Program-made: the position numbers and the translations under genes
Notes under the pieces: model-generated
Database searches by the model: none
What the model was told of the DNA's origin: nothing
Seen by the model: only the letters and a program-made list of their open reading frames with translations
Source: Hippopus hippopus
Taxonomy: Eukaryota > Mollusca > Bivalvia > Cardiida > Cardiidae
Reading direction: 5' to 3'
NCBI GenBank assembly: GCA_946811185.2
Contig: OX328113.1
Location: 21,117,521 to 21,181,520 of the forward strand
DNA length: 64,000 bases
Part shown: in pieces, positions 10,431 through 21,464 of the stretch
Layout of the letters: every line of letters begins with the position of its first letter
Position numbering within the stretch: position 1 is the stretch's first letter

Positions 10431-10434
10431 AGAT

Positions 10435-10590
10435 CTAGGCGACAGTCCACATATTCATATATTTCCTGGGTTTCACCAATACAAGGCTAGGGCTCTGAAG
10501 TGTCTTTCCCAAGGACACTCCCATGAAAAACCAAGTGGATCCAGTGAGACTCGAACACGGGGCCCTCAGGTCACTGAACCACGCAGGACC
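10435..10590 (-). mobile_element. S2 SINE, 3'-truncated
   Basis: On the minus strand it starts GGTCCTGCGTGGTTCAGTGA (A-box-like), has CGAGTCTCACTGGATCCACT and CACATATTCA.. tail remnants, and lacks the 3' TTGAAAGCGGC segment. Confidence 0.65.
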
Positions 10591-10644
10591 CTGACTGATC
10601 CTGAGACTGGAAGGAATTTATAATGGGTAGCTGCAATAACTTAC

Positions 10645-10743
10645 CTTGATATTTCTAGTTTTAACTAAAATTGGGACACCTAAATCTGCAGGCCATCTAT
10701 AGGATGGGGGTGGGGCTATGTCACAATGCCATAAAACTATCAT
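10645..10743 (-). CDS. EXT1: EXT1 internal exon, GT64 domain
   Basis: The 99-bp exon in phase 0-0 encodes MIVLWHCDIAPPPSYRWPAD then LGVPILVKTRNIK. It aligns with human [20 protein letters not shown] and the following VPVVVIEGESK, one codon longer. The RWP motif is conserved. The acceptor is tgtttacag and the donor gtaagtt. The exon is too short to show up as a long ORF and was found by splice-site reading. Confidence 0.93.
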
Positions 10744-10887
10744 CTGTAAACAGAAAATGAAAAAATAATCTTACATAAGTATAACTATTGGTCTTGACAA
10801 AATACTTAGCACATGAAACCAACAGCCAAATGTACTGTCTAGTTTTGATAGAGAACACATGAAATCTAACAAGCATTATGAAGCATG

Positions 10888-11060
10888 AGATTACACCATA
10901 CTGGTAACAACCCTAAGCTGCAGTTGCTTTAATAGTGAACATTCTGGGTCAAAAAAGGGGCATAACTTACGATATGAAAGATGATTCAGAGTTACCTGCC
11001 CTTATTGTATTTGTTCCCTTTTAAGTATTTAAGAACAAATCTGAGTCTGAAGAAAATTTT
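10888..11060 (+). repeat. Family K dispersed repeat
   Basis: Shares AAAAGGGGCATAACTTACGA and AGAGTTACCTGCCC with 18690-18965, 32928-33105 and 42765-42980. There are no inverted termini. Confidence 0.6.
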
Positions 11061-11562
11061 GTCTTTTTTTTTTTTAAACTGTTTTCAACTTCTTTTTTTT
11101 CAGTTTATTCACAAGAAAGTGCATAAAACATGCAGAAAACTAATAACATACATTTAGACAAAGACATGCATCCCTTCCCGATATATTCTCATGAGACTGT
11201 ACTTGAGAAGTCTATCGAATCTTTAATTTATGTTTCATTTTCAAATATGTACCAGGCAATAGAATTTAAGAAAATATTGAAGAGAAAAATAGAAGAAAAT
11301 ATTGGCAGTAATGAGAAAGAAATGAGAAAATGTCCATGTTTGCATACAAAAGAGACCCTGACAAAGACAGAACCGTAACAAAACCTCAAATTTCTCTTCA
11401 ACAGCAGTTGTGCTGAAATATGGCTTAATTCAAGGGGAGACAAGTCTTCAAAGCAAACACCACAAAATTCTGACTTGCACGTCTATATTTTACTGGTAAA
11501 AAGTTGTTAAGTTTGAACAATGACAGCAAAAGTGAGGTAGCAGTTCACGAAACAAAGTAAAT

Positions 11563-12011
11563 GAGCCATGCTATGGCAAAAGGGGGTTTAACCCGTTACC
11601 AAACAATCCTGACTTTTAACGACCCTGAGAATGAAGCCTTTTGAAAACATTGTGGGAAAAGGAGAAAATGCTGGTAACCAGCATTTTCTCCCTTTTCCAC
11701 AATGTTTTCTACCCTTCTTCAAACAAATTCAGTTTTCGAGCCACATTTATTCTGATGTCTGCAAATGCTTTCAGTTTGGACAAGTCTAAAATTTTGTTGT
11801 GTGGTAAAGAGTTAATACATCTCTGTGATGCATTATACCAAGCAAGTCATTGCATAATTATGAATCCATAAAATCCATTTTGTCAAACAACCGACTGATT
11901 CATGAGGTAAACTGGTCCTTTGACTATGCAGAAAAATGTAGACTGCACAGGCTGACACGGGTCAATGCTTTATGCAGATGCATTAAACTCCCTGTTCACA
12001 AAGCATGGCTC
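11563..12011 (+). mobile_element. Family M element split by a P copy
   Basis: The ends are inverted: GAGCCATGCTATGGCAAAAG.. at 11563 and GTTCACAAAGCATGGCTC at 11994-12011. The P copy at 11588-11815 sits in the TTAA of GGGGTTTAA|TACATCTCTG. The uninterrupted relative at 31184-31428 (opposite strand) reads GTTTAACACATCTCC there. Confidence 0.75.
11588..11815 (+). mobile_element. Family P copy inserted in TTAA of element M
   Basis: TTAAs are at 11588-11591 and 11812-11815. The hairpin is intact apart from one base (TTCTCCCTTTTCC). It gives direct evidence for TTAA duplication. Confidence 0.85.
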
Positions 12012-13555
12012 AGTTATCTTTGTTTTCAGTGAAACAAAAAAATGCTTCCTTCCATTCTGTGCAATTGAATCTTGATCTATGCCTTCCGCAAAAAGCCCAT
12101 ATGGCTTGCCGATGGCACCAAAAGGTTTAAATTATTGTTTTTTGTTGCTGGGAGGTATAATGAGTACAAATTTCAAAATTTCCAAAACCACTAACAGGTG
12201 CAGAAGAGTGCAAACACTGCCAGATCAAGTTTTGTGTTTATAAAACGATCCCTCAGACTGTTTCTGCAACCCTTTTAGACTGTTTCTGTTATCTGCCGTG
12301 GCAAAACTGAAGCAGACTATTTTAAAATCCTCTACATAAAATGTCGTTAATCAAAATAAGGTTCAACGCAAGTGAAAAGATTGCAATTACGCCGGAAAAT
12401 GCTCCCCATGCGCACCATTTTTTCATTTTGCCACAATTTTTGATATGGAATCTGCTGTAAGATGATGAAAACTGTCTGCAGGAGGAAATAACATATGAAA
12501 TTTAAATTTCAAGTTAGTAGAAAAATTCAAAGATGTTTTTAGCCTGAATATTCACAAGATTTCAGACAGTGTAGATGGAAGATAAGGCTGCATGGACATG
12601 TAAATTCTCTGCTGTCTGATCTTGATCTGCACTGTTGGCATAAAACAACTAAAATTTTGTAGGCATCTTCAGGGAGTTTTGTCTTTGTATGCAACATGAA
12701 AACCATTCATATCTCTGCATGCTAATGATAACAATCATTGCTTGATGGACATTGTAGACCAAAATCAGACTGCACAAAGCTATTTATGTAAAATCAGCCA
12801 AAATTCCCTGCAAAGTGGATTTAGGCTATTGACTGAATTTATATGTCTCAACTCGACCTTGCTGTCTAAGAATTATTTACCTGAGGTATGAGATAAGAAT
12901 AGTTTTGTATGAAATGCAAAAGCAATTTATTTACCTATTTATTTACTTGAAGCAGTACAGAAAGACAAAAATTCCATTTCCTATTGCGCAATGATCTGAG
13001 AAATTATTTCTTTGCAAGTCAGGTGCACTTAGAGTGTTTATCATGGTTTGTTAATTGGTTTTATCTTATAGTCTAAACCTTATTCTTCATGCCAATGCAT
13101 TACAACTTGTCTGAAGCAGATGATTTTTTCCAAATCTACCTCAGTATTAAAAACATCGCAGAAATTATAATTTTCTTTACAAGTCAGGACATTATGGGGC
13201 TTTAATAGGTCTCCATTGAGGGCCCCCTTCCCCACTCCCCCCAAAAAAAATCAATGCAGTTTAAATGATAATTACCGTAATATGTGAAGTGCTTTTATTA
13301 AGCACATAATGAAATTGTCTCATTTTGATATTTCTAATGAGTAGCCACAACACAGGGTTTTAAAGAGGATTATAGAATAATTAAAATCTGAAACCAAAAT
13401 ACTCATTGTCAGCTTGACCACAGGTAAAATGGGGAAAAAAATAGATGATAAAATGGGGAAAAATACATATGTAATTTTATCGAGATATTTCAACTTCCTG
13501 ATTTCTCATAAAAATTCCTGAAATTCAGACCTGGAATTGTAAAATTCCTGAAAAA
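12012..13555. other. EXT1 intron, mostly unique; two Q fragments
   Basis: Q-type fragments occur at 12540-12660 (CAGACAGTGTAGATGGAAGA..TCTGATCTTGATCTGCACTG) and 12735-12800. I see no exon or other element in the rest. Confidence 0.5.
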
Positions 13556-13559
13556 AGCC

Positions 13560-13988
13560 CTTCCTGAAAGCACTGTATGTGTCTTTGAAAGGATAGAAAG
13601 CATTGTGCCGAAAGGAGAAAATGCTGGTCAGCAGCATTTTCTCCTTTTTCCCAGAAGCTTTTTAAGTGTTTCTTCCTAAGGGTCATTAAAACTTGGGATT
13701 GTTTGGTACAGGGTAAGGGAAAACTCATATGGAAGAGGAAATATTTTTTTTTGTTTCAACATCTGCAGAATGAATTAACTTTTTACCACACAATCACGAG
13801 TTTTAATGAATCTGAAAGAGATGGCTTTTAAAAACATTGTAGGGAAAGGAGAAAATGCTGGTATCCAGCATTTTCTCTTTTTCCCTATCAAAGACAGAAA
13901 TCATTATTTCAGTTACATTAAATTTTGTCTTCTGCAAATGCTTTTAATTTGGTCCAGTCCAAAAGTTTGTCATTTGGTAAAGAGTTAA
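13560..13988. mobile_element. Two family P copies (-, +)
   Basis: 13560-13716 is a minus copy lacking its long arm (core CTGGTCAGCAGC). 13775-13988 is a plus copy with TTAA at both ends and core CTGGTATCCAGC. Confidence 0.7.
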
Positions 13989-14064
13989 CCAGTAAACAAA
14001 ATAAAACCAGACTTACAGACGAAATGTTTCCCTCACAGGGCTTCGCAATTCAATAAAACCCCTG

Positions 14065-14255
14065 AACCAGACAACAAAGTTTAAAGGAAATTAAAATTAA
14101 AGGAAGCTACAGACCACAATCAAATGTGACTAAATTGATGAAATTAGTCCTTCAAAGGGTAAAAACACTGTAGGAAAAGCATTTCCCACTGTTGTCTCTA
14201 TAATCCTTCTTCCGTAAAAGTTGTAAAAACACCAGATTGTTTGGTTAAAGGTTTA
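14065..14255 (-). mobile_element. Family P copy, core largely lost
   Basis: The core is reduced to GGAAAAGCATTTCCC. The ends are still readable. Confidence 0.55.
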
Positions 14256-14797
14256 ATATTACAAAGAGCTGATACATTTTAAGGCTATGATAACGTATAG
14301 TTAGATCAGGGGCTCACCATGAGGTGATGAATTAATGCTGATGATGATGACTTTGTAAGATTAAAGTCCTTCTCTGCTCTGACTAGAATTTTCTAAAATG
14401 TGCATGGAAGAGTATCAATAGTCTTTTATAAGTGGAAGAGTAGTCTCCCTTGTGAGTAAGCTATCTTCTGCAAAAGGCCATTATTGTATTGTTTTCATAT
14501 GTTAATCAAAATAAAATAGCCCTCTGTTGTTTTGAGCCGATACATTAGTTTAAAGTAAAGGAAATAAAGATCATGCTTGGGTGCAGTATTGAATTAAACT
14601 TGATTAATACATCCAGGAACCAGTCTATATTTTGAACGAGGCAACATACAATACTCAAGTCAATAGGATTCATATACTACAGAACCAGTCTATATTTTGA
14701 CCTTGGCTGTTGTCTCACCAAAGAAGGGTGTTTAGTCATCCAACAGAATGCAGTATTGTACCAAACCATATTAAATAATCTCATTTTCTTTCAGGGA
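14256..14797. other. EXT1 intron without recognised element
   Basis: The only structure seen is a short direct repeat, ACCAGTCTATATTTTGA near 14617 and 14683. Confidence 0.4.
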
Positions 14798-15036
14798 TTA
14801 ACTTTTGACTAGAAGACAATATTTCAGACTTGTCCAATTTGAAAGTGTTTTCAGACAACAAAATTTAACGAAATGTGGCTCAAAAAAAAAAAAGGGTTAG
14901 TGCTGAAAAAGTAAGAAATTATTGTGGGAAAAGTAGAAAATGCTGGTTACCAGCATTTTCTACTTTTTCCACAATATTTTCAATAGACTTCTTCCTTGGG
15001 GTCATTACAACTTGTGATTGTTTAGTAAAGGATTAA
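14798..15036 (-). mobile_element. Family P copy next to an EXT1 splice donor
   Basis: TTAAs are at 14798 and 15033-15036, and a run of 12 A lies in the long arm. The hairpin varies symmetrically: GTAGAAAATGC pairs with GCATTTTCTAC. Confidence 0.8.
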
Positions 15037-15050
15037 TAACACTGACTTAC

Positions 15051-15302
15051 CTTGTGTGTGTATGATGATTTAGCTATATTTCGAATTAACCGAAATAACG
15101 GCGAAGATGATAACATCACAGGAGTTGTTGCATATATTACAGCAGTAAATTTCTCAGCTGGTTTCCGGCCCAACTGTGGATAATAGAACGGAAAGGAAAC
15201 CAGGGAGTCGGAGAAGTCTTGCAGAACAGCCGTACTCCCTGGTAGAGAGTTCCAAATGACTAGGGATCGAGATAAATGGCGATCTATTCTATCTCGGATA
15301 AT
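15051..15302 (-). CDS. EXT1: EXT1 exon, start of GT64 domain (two human exons fused)
   Basis: The 252-bp exon in phase 0-0 encodes IIRDRIDRHLSRSLVIWNSL through FPFYYPQLGRKPAEKFTAVI to IAKSSYTHK. FTAVI(Y/H)A.TP is the first strand of the GT64 (EXT C-terminal) fold. Its length equals human exons 5 plus 6 as I recall them, so an intron present in human is absent here. The acceptor is gttttcag and the donor gtaagt. P elements lie 14 bp beyond the donor (14798-15036) and 75 bp before the acceptor (15378-15606). Confidence 0.95.
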
Positions 15303-15377
15303 CTGAAAACAAAGATGACAAGAATTTAGGACCTCATATACCTTATTAGAAAATACACAAAACAAACATTTGAAGAA

Positions 15378-15606
15378 TTCAACTCTTTACCAAACCACAA
15401 AATTTCAGACCAGACCAACCTGAGAGCATTCACAGACAACAATAAAAATGTGACCGAAAAAATAAAATTTGTTTCAGGAAGGGTATTAAACATTATGGGA
15501 AAAGGAGAAAATGCTGGTTACCAGCATTTTCTCCTTTTCCCACAATGTTTTCAAAAGGATTCTTTTTCAGGGTTGTTAAAATTTGGGATTGTGTGGTAAA
15601 GGGTGA
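15378..15606 (-). mobile_element. Family P copy
   Basis: Perfect hairpin with GGTTACC. The outer TTAAs have changed to TTCA and GTGAA. It starts 75 bp before an EXT1 acceptor. Confidence 0.8.
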
Positions 15607-15700
15607 ATAGCGGCTATCCAGATTTTTATTATCTCTCTAAACTTCAATAAAGATTCAATCAGTGAAGCAAATAATGCAATAGCTGGCAAAGTTTCAGTAA

Positions 15701-17687
15701 AACAAGAGGGCCATGATGGCCCTGAAGTCGCTCACGTGAGTCTTTTGACCAAACATGACCCATTTTCAATCTCTTTTGAGATATCATGACAAACATTCTA
15801 CTAAGCTTTTATAATTATTGGACTGAAAATTTGGCCTCTAGCATGTACACAAGCTTTTTCTAGAATATCTCTCAGTGACCTACTTTTTAGCCAACCATAG
15901 CCAATTTTCCCATTGCAGATATTATCAAAACAAAGATCCTGACCACCTTTCATAAGTATTGGACAGAAAATGTGGCCTATAGAGCATACACAGGCTTTTT
16001 CTAAGATTTGACCTAATGACCTAGTTTTTGACCCAACATGACCGATTTTCGAAGTCATCTGAGATGTCATCAAGACAAACAATCTGACAAAGTTTCATGA
16101 GTTTTGGACTGAAAATGTGGCCTCTAGAGCATACACAAGGTTTTTCTAAGATTTGACCTAGTGACATAGTTTTTGACCAAACATGAATGATTTTCGAACT
16201 CATCCAAGATATTATCAGGACAAACATTCTAACCAACTTTCAAGAGTTTTGGACTGAAAATGTGGCCTCTAGAGTGTACACAAGGTTTTTCTAAGATCTG
16301 CCCCAGTGACCTAGTTTTTTACCCCCATGACCCATTTTTGAACTCGTCCGAGATATCGTCAAGACAAACTTTCTGACCAAGTTTCATTAGTATCTGACTA
16401 AAAATGTGGCCTCTAGAGCGTACACAAGGTTATTCTAAGATATAACCTAGTGACCTAGTTTTTAACCCGACATCACCCATTTTCAAACTCGTCCGAGAAA
16501 TCATCAAGACAAACATTCTGACCAACTTTCAAGAGTATTGGACTGAAAATGTAGCCTCTACAGCGTACACAAGGTTTTTCTAAGATTTGACCTAGTGACC
16601 TAGTTTTTGACCCGACGTGACCCATTTTCTAACTCGTCAAAGATATCAAGACAAACATTCTGACCAAGTTTCATAAGAATCTGACTGAAAATGTGGCCTC
16701 TACAGTGTACACAAAGTTTTTCTAAGATTTGACCTAGTGACCTAGTTTTTGACCTGACATGACCCATTTTCAAACTCGTCCCAGATATCATCAAGACAAA
16801 CATTCTGACCAACTTTCAAGAGTTTTGGGCTGAAAATGTGGCCTATAGAGCGTACACAAGGTTTTTCTAAGATTTGACCTAGTGACCTAGTTTTTAACCC
16901 GACATGACCCATTTTCAAACTCATCTGAGACATTATCAAGACAAACATTCTGACCAAGTTTCATGAGTATCTGACTGAAAATGTGGCCTCTAGAGCGTAC
17001 ACTATGTTTTTCTAAGATTTGACCTAGTGACCTAGTTTTTGACCCAACATGACCCAGTTTTGGAATTGTCAAAGATATTATCAAGACAAACACTCTGACC
17101 AATTTTTAAGAGTTTTGGACTGAAAATGCGGCCTCTAGAGTGTACACAAAGTTTTTCTAAGATTTGCCCTAGTGACCTAGTTTTTTACCCCACATGACCC
17201 ATTTTCGAACTCGTCCGAGATATCATCAAGACAAACGTTCTGACCAAATTTCATTAGTATCTGACTAAAAATGTGGCCTCTAGAGCGTACACAAGGTTAT
17301 TCTAAGATTTGACCTAGTGACCTAGTTTTTGACCCGACATGACCCATTTTCAAACTCGTCTGAGACATTATCAAGACAAACATTCTGACCAACTTTCAAG
17401 AGTATTGGACTGAAAATGTGGCCTCTAGAGCGTACACAAGGTTTTTCTAAGATTTGACCTGGTGACCTAGTTTTTGACCTGACATGACTCATTTCCGAAG
17501 TCATCCGAGATATCATCAAGACAAACATTCTGACCAAGTTTCATGAGTATCTGACTGAAAATGTGGCCTCTACAGTGTACACAAGGTAAAAGTTGACGAC
17601 GGACGCTGGACAACGCACGACGGACGCCGGACACAGCACGATCACAAAAGCTCACCTTGAGCACTTCGTGCTCAGGTGAGCTAAAAA
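15701..17687 (+). mobile_element. HINE (helentron/pearl-like) with about twelve 145-bp tandem units
   Basis: The 5' end is AACAAGAGGGCCATGATGG. The array runs from about 15780 to 17587; the landmark TTTGACCTAGTGACCTAG recurs at 142-148-bp spacing (for example 16725, 16870, 17015). After the array come GACGACGGACGCTGGACAAC-type sequence and the 3' hairpin GAGCACTTCGTGCTC with end GAGCTAAAAA at 17687. The period is not a multiple of three, so ORFs crossing units are accidental. Confidence 0.8.
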
Positions 17688-17913
17688 GAAAGACAAATGT
17701 AAGAAAATAGGACATATCACATGATCAATAAAACTTGTCATTTATATGAGATCATATTCAATTACATATGATGACTTCATATTTAATCTCATACAAATAG
17801 AAGGAGCTACCCATAGCAAAGCAACCAGCCCATTATTTGAATGCCAAATTTGCACATTTTAACTGAAAGTAAAGAGTTAAAAAAACTAGTTCTTTGCCAT
17901 TTGAGGTCCATTT

Positions 17914-18023
17914 CTTGAGCAACTTACTTCTAAAGTAGTAAATGTAGTTACTTCTACCTTAAAGAAGCCAATTCTTTACAAATGTAAGGACAGTTTCTCA
18001 AGCAACTTACTTCTAAAGTAGTG
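17914..18023 (-). repeat. 83-bp tandem duplication including an exon end and 5' splice site
   Basis: AGCAACTTACTTCTAAAGTA occurs at 17919 and 18002. The right-hand copy covers the last bases of the EXT1 linker exon and its gtaagt donor; the left-hand copy lies in the intron. Confidence 0.8.
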
Positions 18024-18130
18024 GTAACTATTTTATCTACAGAGGAAAAGTAGGTGTCCCAGAGGAACTGGGTCTGTTGCCGTAGTGACAGGATCTCTGG
18101 GTGGGATATATTTCTAACTATAGAAGGCAC
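18011..18130 (-). CDS. EXT1: EXT1 internal exon, linker between GT47 and GT64
   Basis: The exon is 120 bp in phase 0-0, the same length as the recalled human exon. It encodes [16 protein letters not shown] and [19 protein letters not shown] then TTTLE. The run LRQQTQFLW is a good discriminator of EXT1 from EXT2 and the EXTL proteins. The acceptor is cttttcag and the donor gtaagt at 18010-18005. The exon's last dozen bases and the donor are duplicated 83 bp further into the intron (see findings). Confidence 0.95.
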
Positions 18131-18437
18131 CTGAAAAGAGAAAAGGAAGATTCATTTACAACACAACACTAGCCTGGCATTCAGGCCTTGCATTAGAGTC
18201 ATTCCAATAAACAAGGTACACAAATATAATGTTGTTATTTGCCTTTTATCTAAAAATACAGAAAAATCTGACATAGCGAACACTGTATTAGAGTATTTGT
18301 TTTGCAGCTTTATAATTGATATTTTTTCATGAAAATGCTCTATTTAATGGACGGATACCAGTCTAAACACAATACCTACAGTCACTCTTCTCCTTTTTTC
18401 ATACTATGTTCTCAAATGCATTTGCTCTCAACGTAGA

Positions 18438-18685
18438 GTAAACTTTACCACACAATCCTGAGTTTTAATGACCTTGGGGTGAAAAGCTTTTGAAAACATA
18501 GTGGGAAACGGAGAAAAATGCTGGTAACCAGCATTTTCTCCTTTTCCCATAACATTTCCTACTTGAACAAAGGCAAATTTCACCATATTTAATGTGTTGT
18601 CTGCAAATGCTTTCAATTAGGACTAGTCTAAAATTTTGCTGTGTAGTAAAGATTTAAACCACAGGATTGTTTGGTAAGGGCTAAA
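18438..18685 (+). mobile_element. Family P copy plus stub
   Basis: Plus copy 18438-18657 (core CTGGTAACCAGC, TTAA at 18654-18657), then a stub ATTGTTTGGTAAGGGCTAA at 18667-18685 from the end of a minus copy. Confidence 0.75.
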
Positions 18686-18689
18686 CTTG

Positions 18690-18965
18690 AGACTACCGGA
18701 GGTACTCCTTTTTGCTTGGCCTCATAAATACCAGTACTACCCAGAAAGTAATAAACAAGAGTACCACATGCAGGTGCAAACCCTCAGCTGCAGTAGTTTT
18801 TCCAGTGAAAAGTCCAAGTCTAATATGGCGCATAACTGTATCAAAAATACAGTGAGGGTTACCTGGCATGCTGGAATGGGTTCCTTTTTTCTAAGTTAAC
18901 AACTAGCCGGAGTATGTAGCAAATATCTTAAGTAAAGAAGGAGATATCAGAAACTGTCCAAGTTT
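18690..18965 (+). repeat. Family K dispersed repeat
   Basis: Contains GCGCATAACTGTATCAAAAA, GAGGGTTACCTGGC and AACAACTAGCC. It is the longest K copy. Confidence 0.6.
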
Positions 18966-19105
18966 TCACACAATGACATGGATGCAGACTTTTTTGGAAA
19001 CAGCCCAGACAAAAAAAGAATGACTTACAACTCCTGAGAAAAAGGCAATGCATGCAAATACCAGCAATAAATACCCATTCTTAAATCTTGTAAACATCTG
19101 GGAAT

Positions 19106-19300
19106 TTAACCCTTACAGTGCCCACTAAACCCAACGGACATTTATCAGTCTAGATATATATAAGACCCAAATACTGTAATAGCAGTTGCAAGGCTGCTGT
19201 TGTCGAGAATATCTCAGCAAAGCTGACAGCTTAGACCAAATATCAGACTGCATATTCTGTGCAGTCTGATATTGGTATACATAGAAAATTACAGATGTAA
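19106..19300 (+). mobile_element. Family Q hairpin MITE
   Basis: Starts TTAACCCTTACAGTGCCCAC; the hairpin ATCAGACTGCATATTCTGTG pairs with CAGTCTGATAT. Confidence 0.65.
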
Positions 19301-20304
19301 AAAGCGCCGTAGATTTAATCATTTCTTCCTTCCTCCATTTATCATTCAAAATTAAAACTTGGAAAGTTTTCAGCTGGCATCCACATCTAATCTCTTCCCA
19401 AACTGCTGAATCAGTAATATTCTAAATGCTCATAACTGACATATTCTGATACAGTTGTTTGTTCTGATACAGTTGTTTGGATTTTGTTCAAATATTAGAT
19501 TGTGCGTTGCTGCACTTAAAATAGATAACCATAATTTTTTTCTTTAAACCAATAAACAATTCTGTGACAATCAGTGAACATATAACACTTATGAGTGCTG
19601 TAAGTTAAATGATTATTTCCTTGCAAAAGAAATGGGGCTCAATGTTTTAATACTTCATAACAGCCAAGATAGATTCACACTTTTCTCTAAGAGAAAAGTG
19701 TTAATGTCTGTTTTTCATCACAATCATAAATTACAATGACAGAATTATTTCTTCAGTAACAAAAGAAATTTCATTCCACAAATTTTCTTATTTCTTTTCA
19801 GCTATCCCATTTTAGCTTATTTATTACTCCTTCATGCAAAATAATATTCCCAAGTTTCTTATTCATCCGTTCATGTATGCATTATTTATGAGCTTAATTT
19901 GTAGTATTACAAAACCTCATGGTACATACTGGCTGCTAAATGCTAACAATCAGTTTTACTCTGCCCTGAAACATTCCTTTACCATGTCTCAATCCAGGTA
20001 TTCATTCAAGAAGAATGCAAGAACTTTCTAATGAAAATTAGACAAGCACTTTAAAGCCACTTAAAACTAGTTTTTGATTTAAAAGAATCCGAGGAAATTT
20101 AATAATTGGTAAGATTGGTAAGGCCCACCATTCCTAAGTGACTGTTTTCTTCTGATGTAGGAATAATGAAACAATAACAAAACTTGAAATAATGCAGTCC
20201 TGTGGACTGAAAGCAACAAATTCTTCAAAGGGTCGACTGGCATAGACAAGGTATTCCCTTTCATCATTTCATAAAGTAAATAAGCTCCAAATAACACATA
20301 TCTC
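19301..20304. other. EXT1 intron, no recognised element
   Basis: A short palindrome CACTTTTCTCTAAGAGAAAAGTG lies at about 19678-19700. Nothing else was recognised. Confidence 0.4.
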
Positions 20305-20479
20305 GAAAGAGCCTTGCTCTGGCAAAATCGGGTTTAATGCACATCGGTAATGCACTATATCAACCAAGTAATCAAATAAATCAGGATCTATATAAAATAC
20401 ATTATGTCTGACAACCAACTGGATCTAGAGGTAGTATGCAGACATAGGTGGATACTTTTTGCAGATGCATTAAAAACCC

Positions 20480-21092
20480 TTAAAGGCTTGGTCAGACCGG
20501 CTAACGAATATGTAACGGGGGGAAAACGGACAAAAACATGCAGAATTTGGTTATCCAGTGAAAAAATTCATCTCCTATGCCGCTCGAGGCTCACGCAATC
20601 GGTGTGTGAAGCGAAGAAGCCACACAGTGACTGCACGAGTACCGCACATGTAACGGAAAAAAACACACGTTTACCGGATGTGTACCGAATAATAAACAGT
20701 CTATTAACGGATATCACCATAAAGGTAAGGGACCTGTACCGGATAAAACGGAAGTGCAACGCATGAGAACCAGACAAATCGTTCTTCCAAGAATGATGAA
20801 CGGAAATGTACCGAACACTAACGTATGAGGAACATACCGGTCATGTGACATGCTGAGGAAATAAATTGTCACATGCATCCAAAGTCTATCATTTGCATGT
20901 CTCTATCCGTTTTGTCTGGTGGAAAGTTTTGAAAATGCTCAAAACTTCCCACCAGACGGAATAGACATCGCCGGACAAGTAGCAGATTCATCGGATAAGA
21001 AACGGACATAAAACGGATACGAATGGACACGAACTGATAACATGATTTTTTAACCGTTACTCATCCGTTAGCTCGGTGTGACCAATGCTTAA
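20480..21092. mobile_element. Family T, 0.6-kb TTAA-flanked inverted-repeat element
   Basis: TTAA is at 20480-20483 and 21089-21092. Terminal repeats of about 36 bp are imperfect (left GGCTTGGTCAGACCGGCTAA; right complement GCATTGGTCACACCGAGCTA, both continuing to GTAACGG). An internal palindrome, GTCTGGTGGAAAGTTTTGA with its complement, lies at 20917-20967. Non-coding; no second copy in the window. Confidence 0.7.
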
Positions 21093-21301
21093 CTCTTTAC
21101 CAAATGATAAAGGTTTAGACTGGTCCAAATTGAAAGCATTTGCAGATGACAAAATAAATGTGACTGAAAAATTGGAATATGCTTTGGGAAGGGTAGAAAA
21201 CATGGTGGGAAAAGGAGAAAATGCTGGTTACCAGCATTTTCTCCTTTTCCAGCCATGTTCTCAGGGTCGTTAAAAGTCGGGATTGTGTGGTAAAGGGTTA
21301 A
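21089..21301 (-). mobile_element. Family P copy sharing a TTAA with T
   Basis: It starts in the last TTAA of T and ends with TTAA 21298-21301. The hairpin lost a few bases on one side (CCTTTTCCAGCCATG). Confidence 0.8.
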
Positions 21302-21389
21302 AATCTGTTCACAGAGCATGGCTCTAATAAATTATGATGCAACTGAATGCAGAGGAGATCTACTTATACATAAAAACAGTTGACTCTGA

Positions 21390-21464
21390 TTGATTGATTG
21401 ATTGTATAGAAATGAAACCCCTTTTTGAGTCCTGTATGTTACCGACTGCACTACTGGGGCTTGG
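21390..21464 (-). mobile_element. Internally deleted S1 SINE with intact TSD
   Basis: Only the ATTGATTGATTGTATA tail and the 5' end (GCCAAGCCCCAGTAGTGCAG on the minus strand) remain, 75 bp in all. Yet the 13-bp duplication CAGTTGACTCTGA flanks it at 21377-21389 and 21465-21477. Confidence 0.8.

Larger units (their letters stand above)
20305..21323 (+). mobile_element. Family M element split by T and P
   Basis: The left part is AGCCTTGCTCTGGCAAAATC through GCATTAAAAACCC (to 20479). The right end AATCTGTTCACAGAGCATGG resumes at 21302. The intervening 0.8 kb is element T followed by a P copy, both bounded by TTAA. Confidence 0.7.

Noticed and set aside
11130..11443. Overlapping ORFs on both strands, possible nested gene
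   Set aside because: Both are AT-rich chance ORFs without homology or splice context. Opposite-strand overlap argues against coding.
15701..17687. CRISPR-like array
   Set aside because: Units are contiguous 145-bp repeats without unique spacers, in a eukaryotic intron.
15801..17715. Series of minus-strand ORFs of about 71 residues repeating every 145 bp
   Set aside because: They lie in the 145-bp non-coding HINE array. The period is not divisible by three and ORFs stop at random unit variants.
20404..20766. 120-residue ORF
   Set aside because: It crosses the border between elements M and T and resembles no protein. No splice signals fit it.
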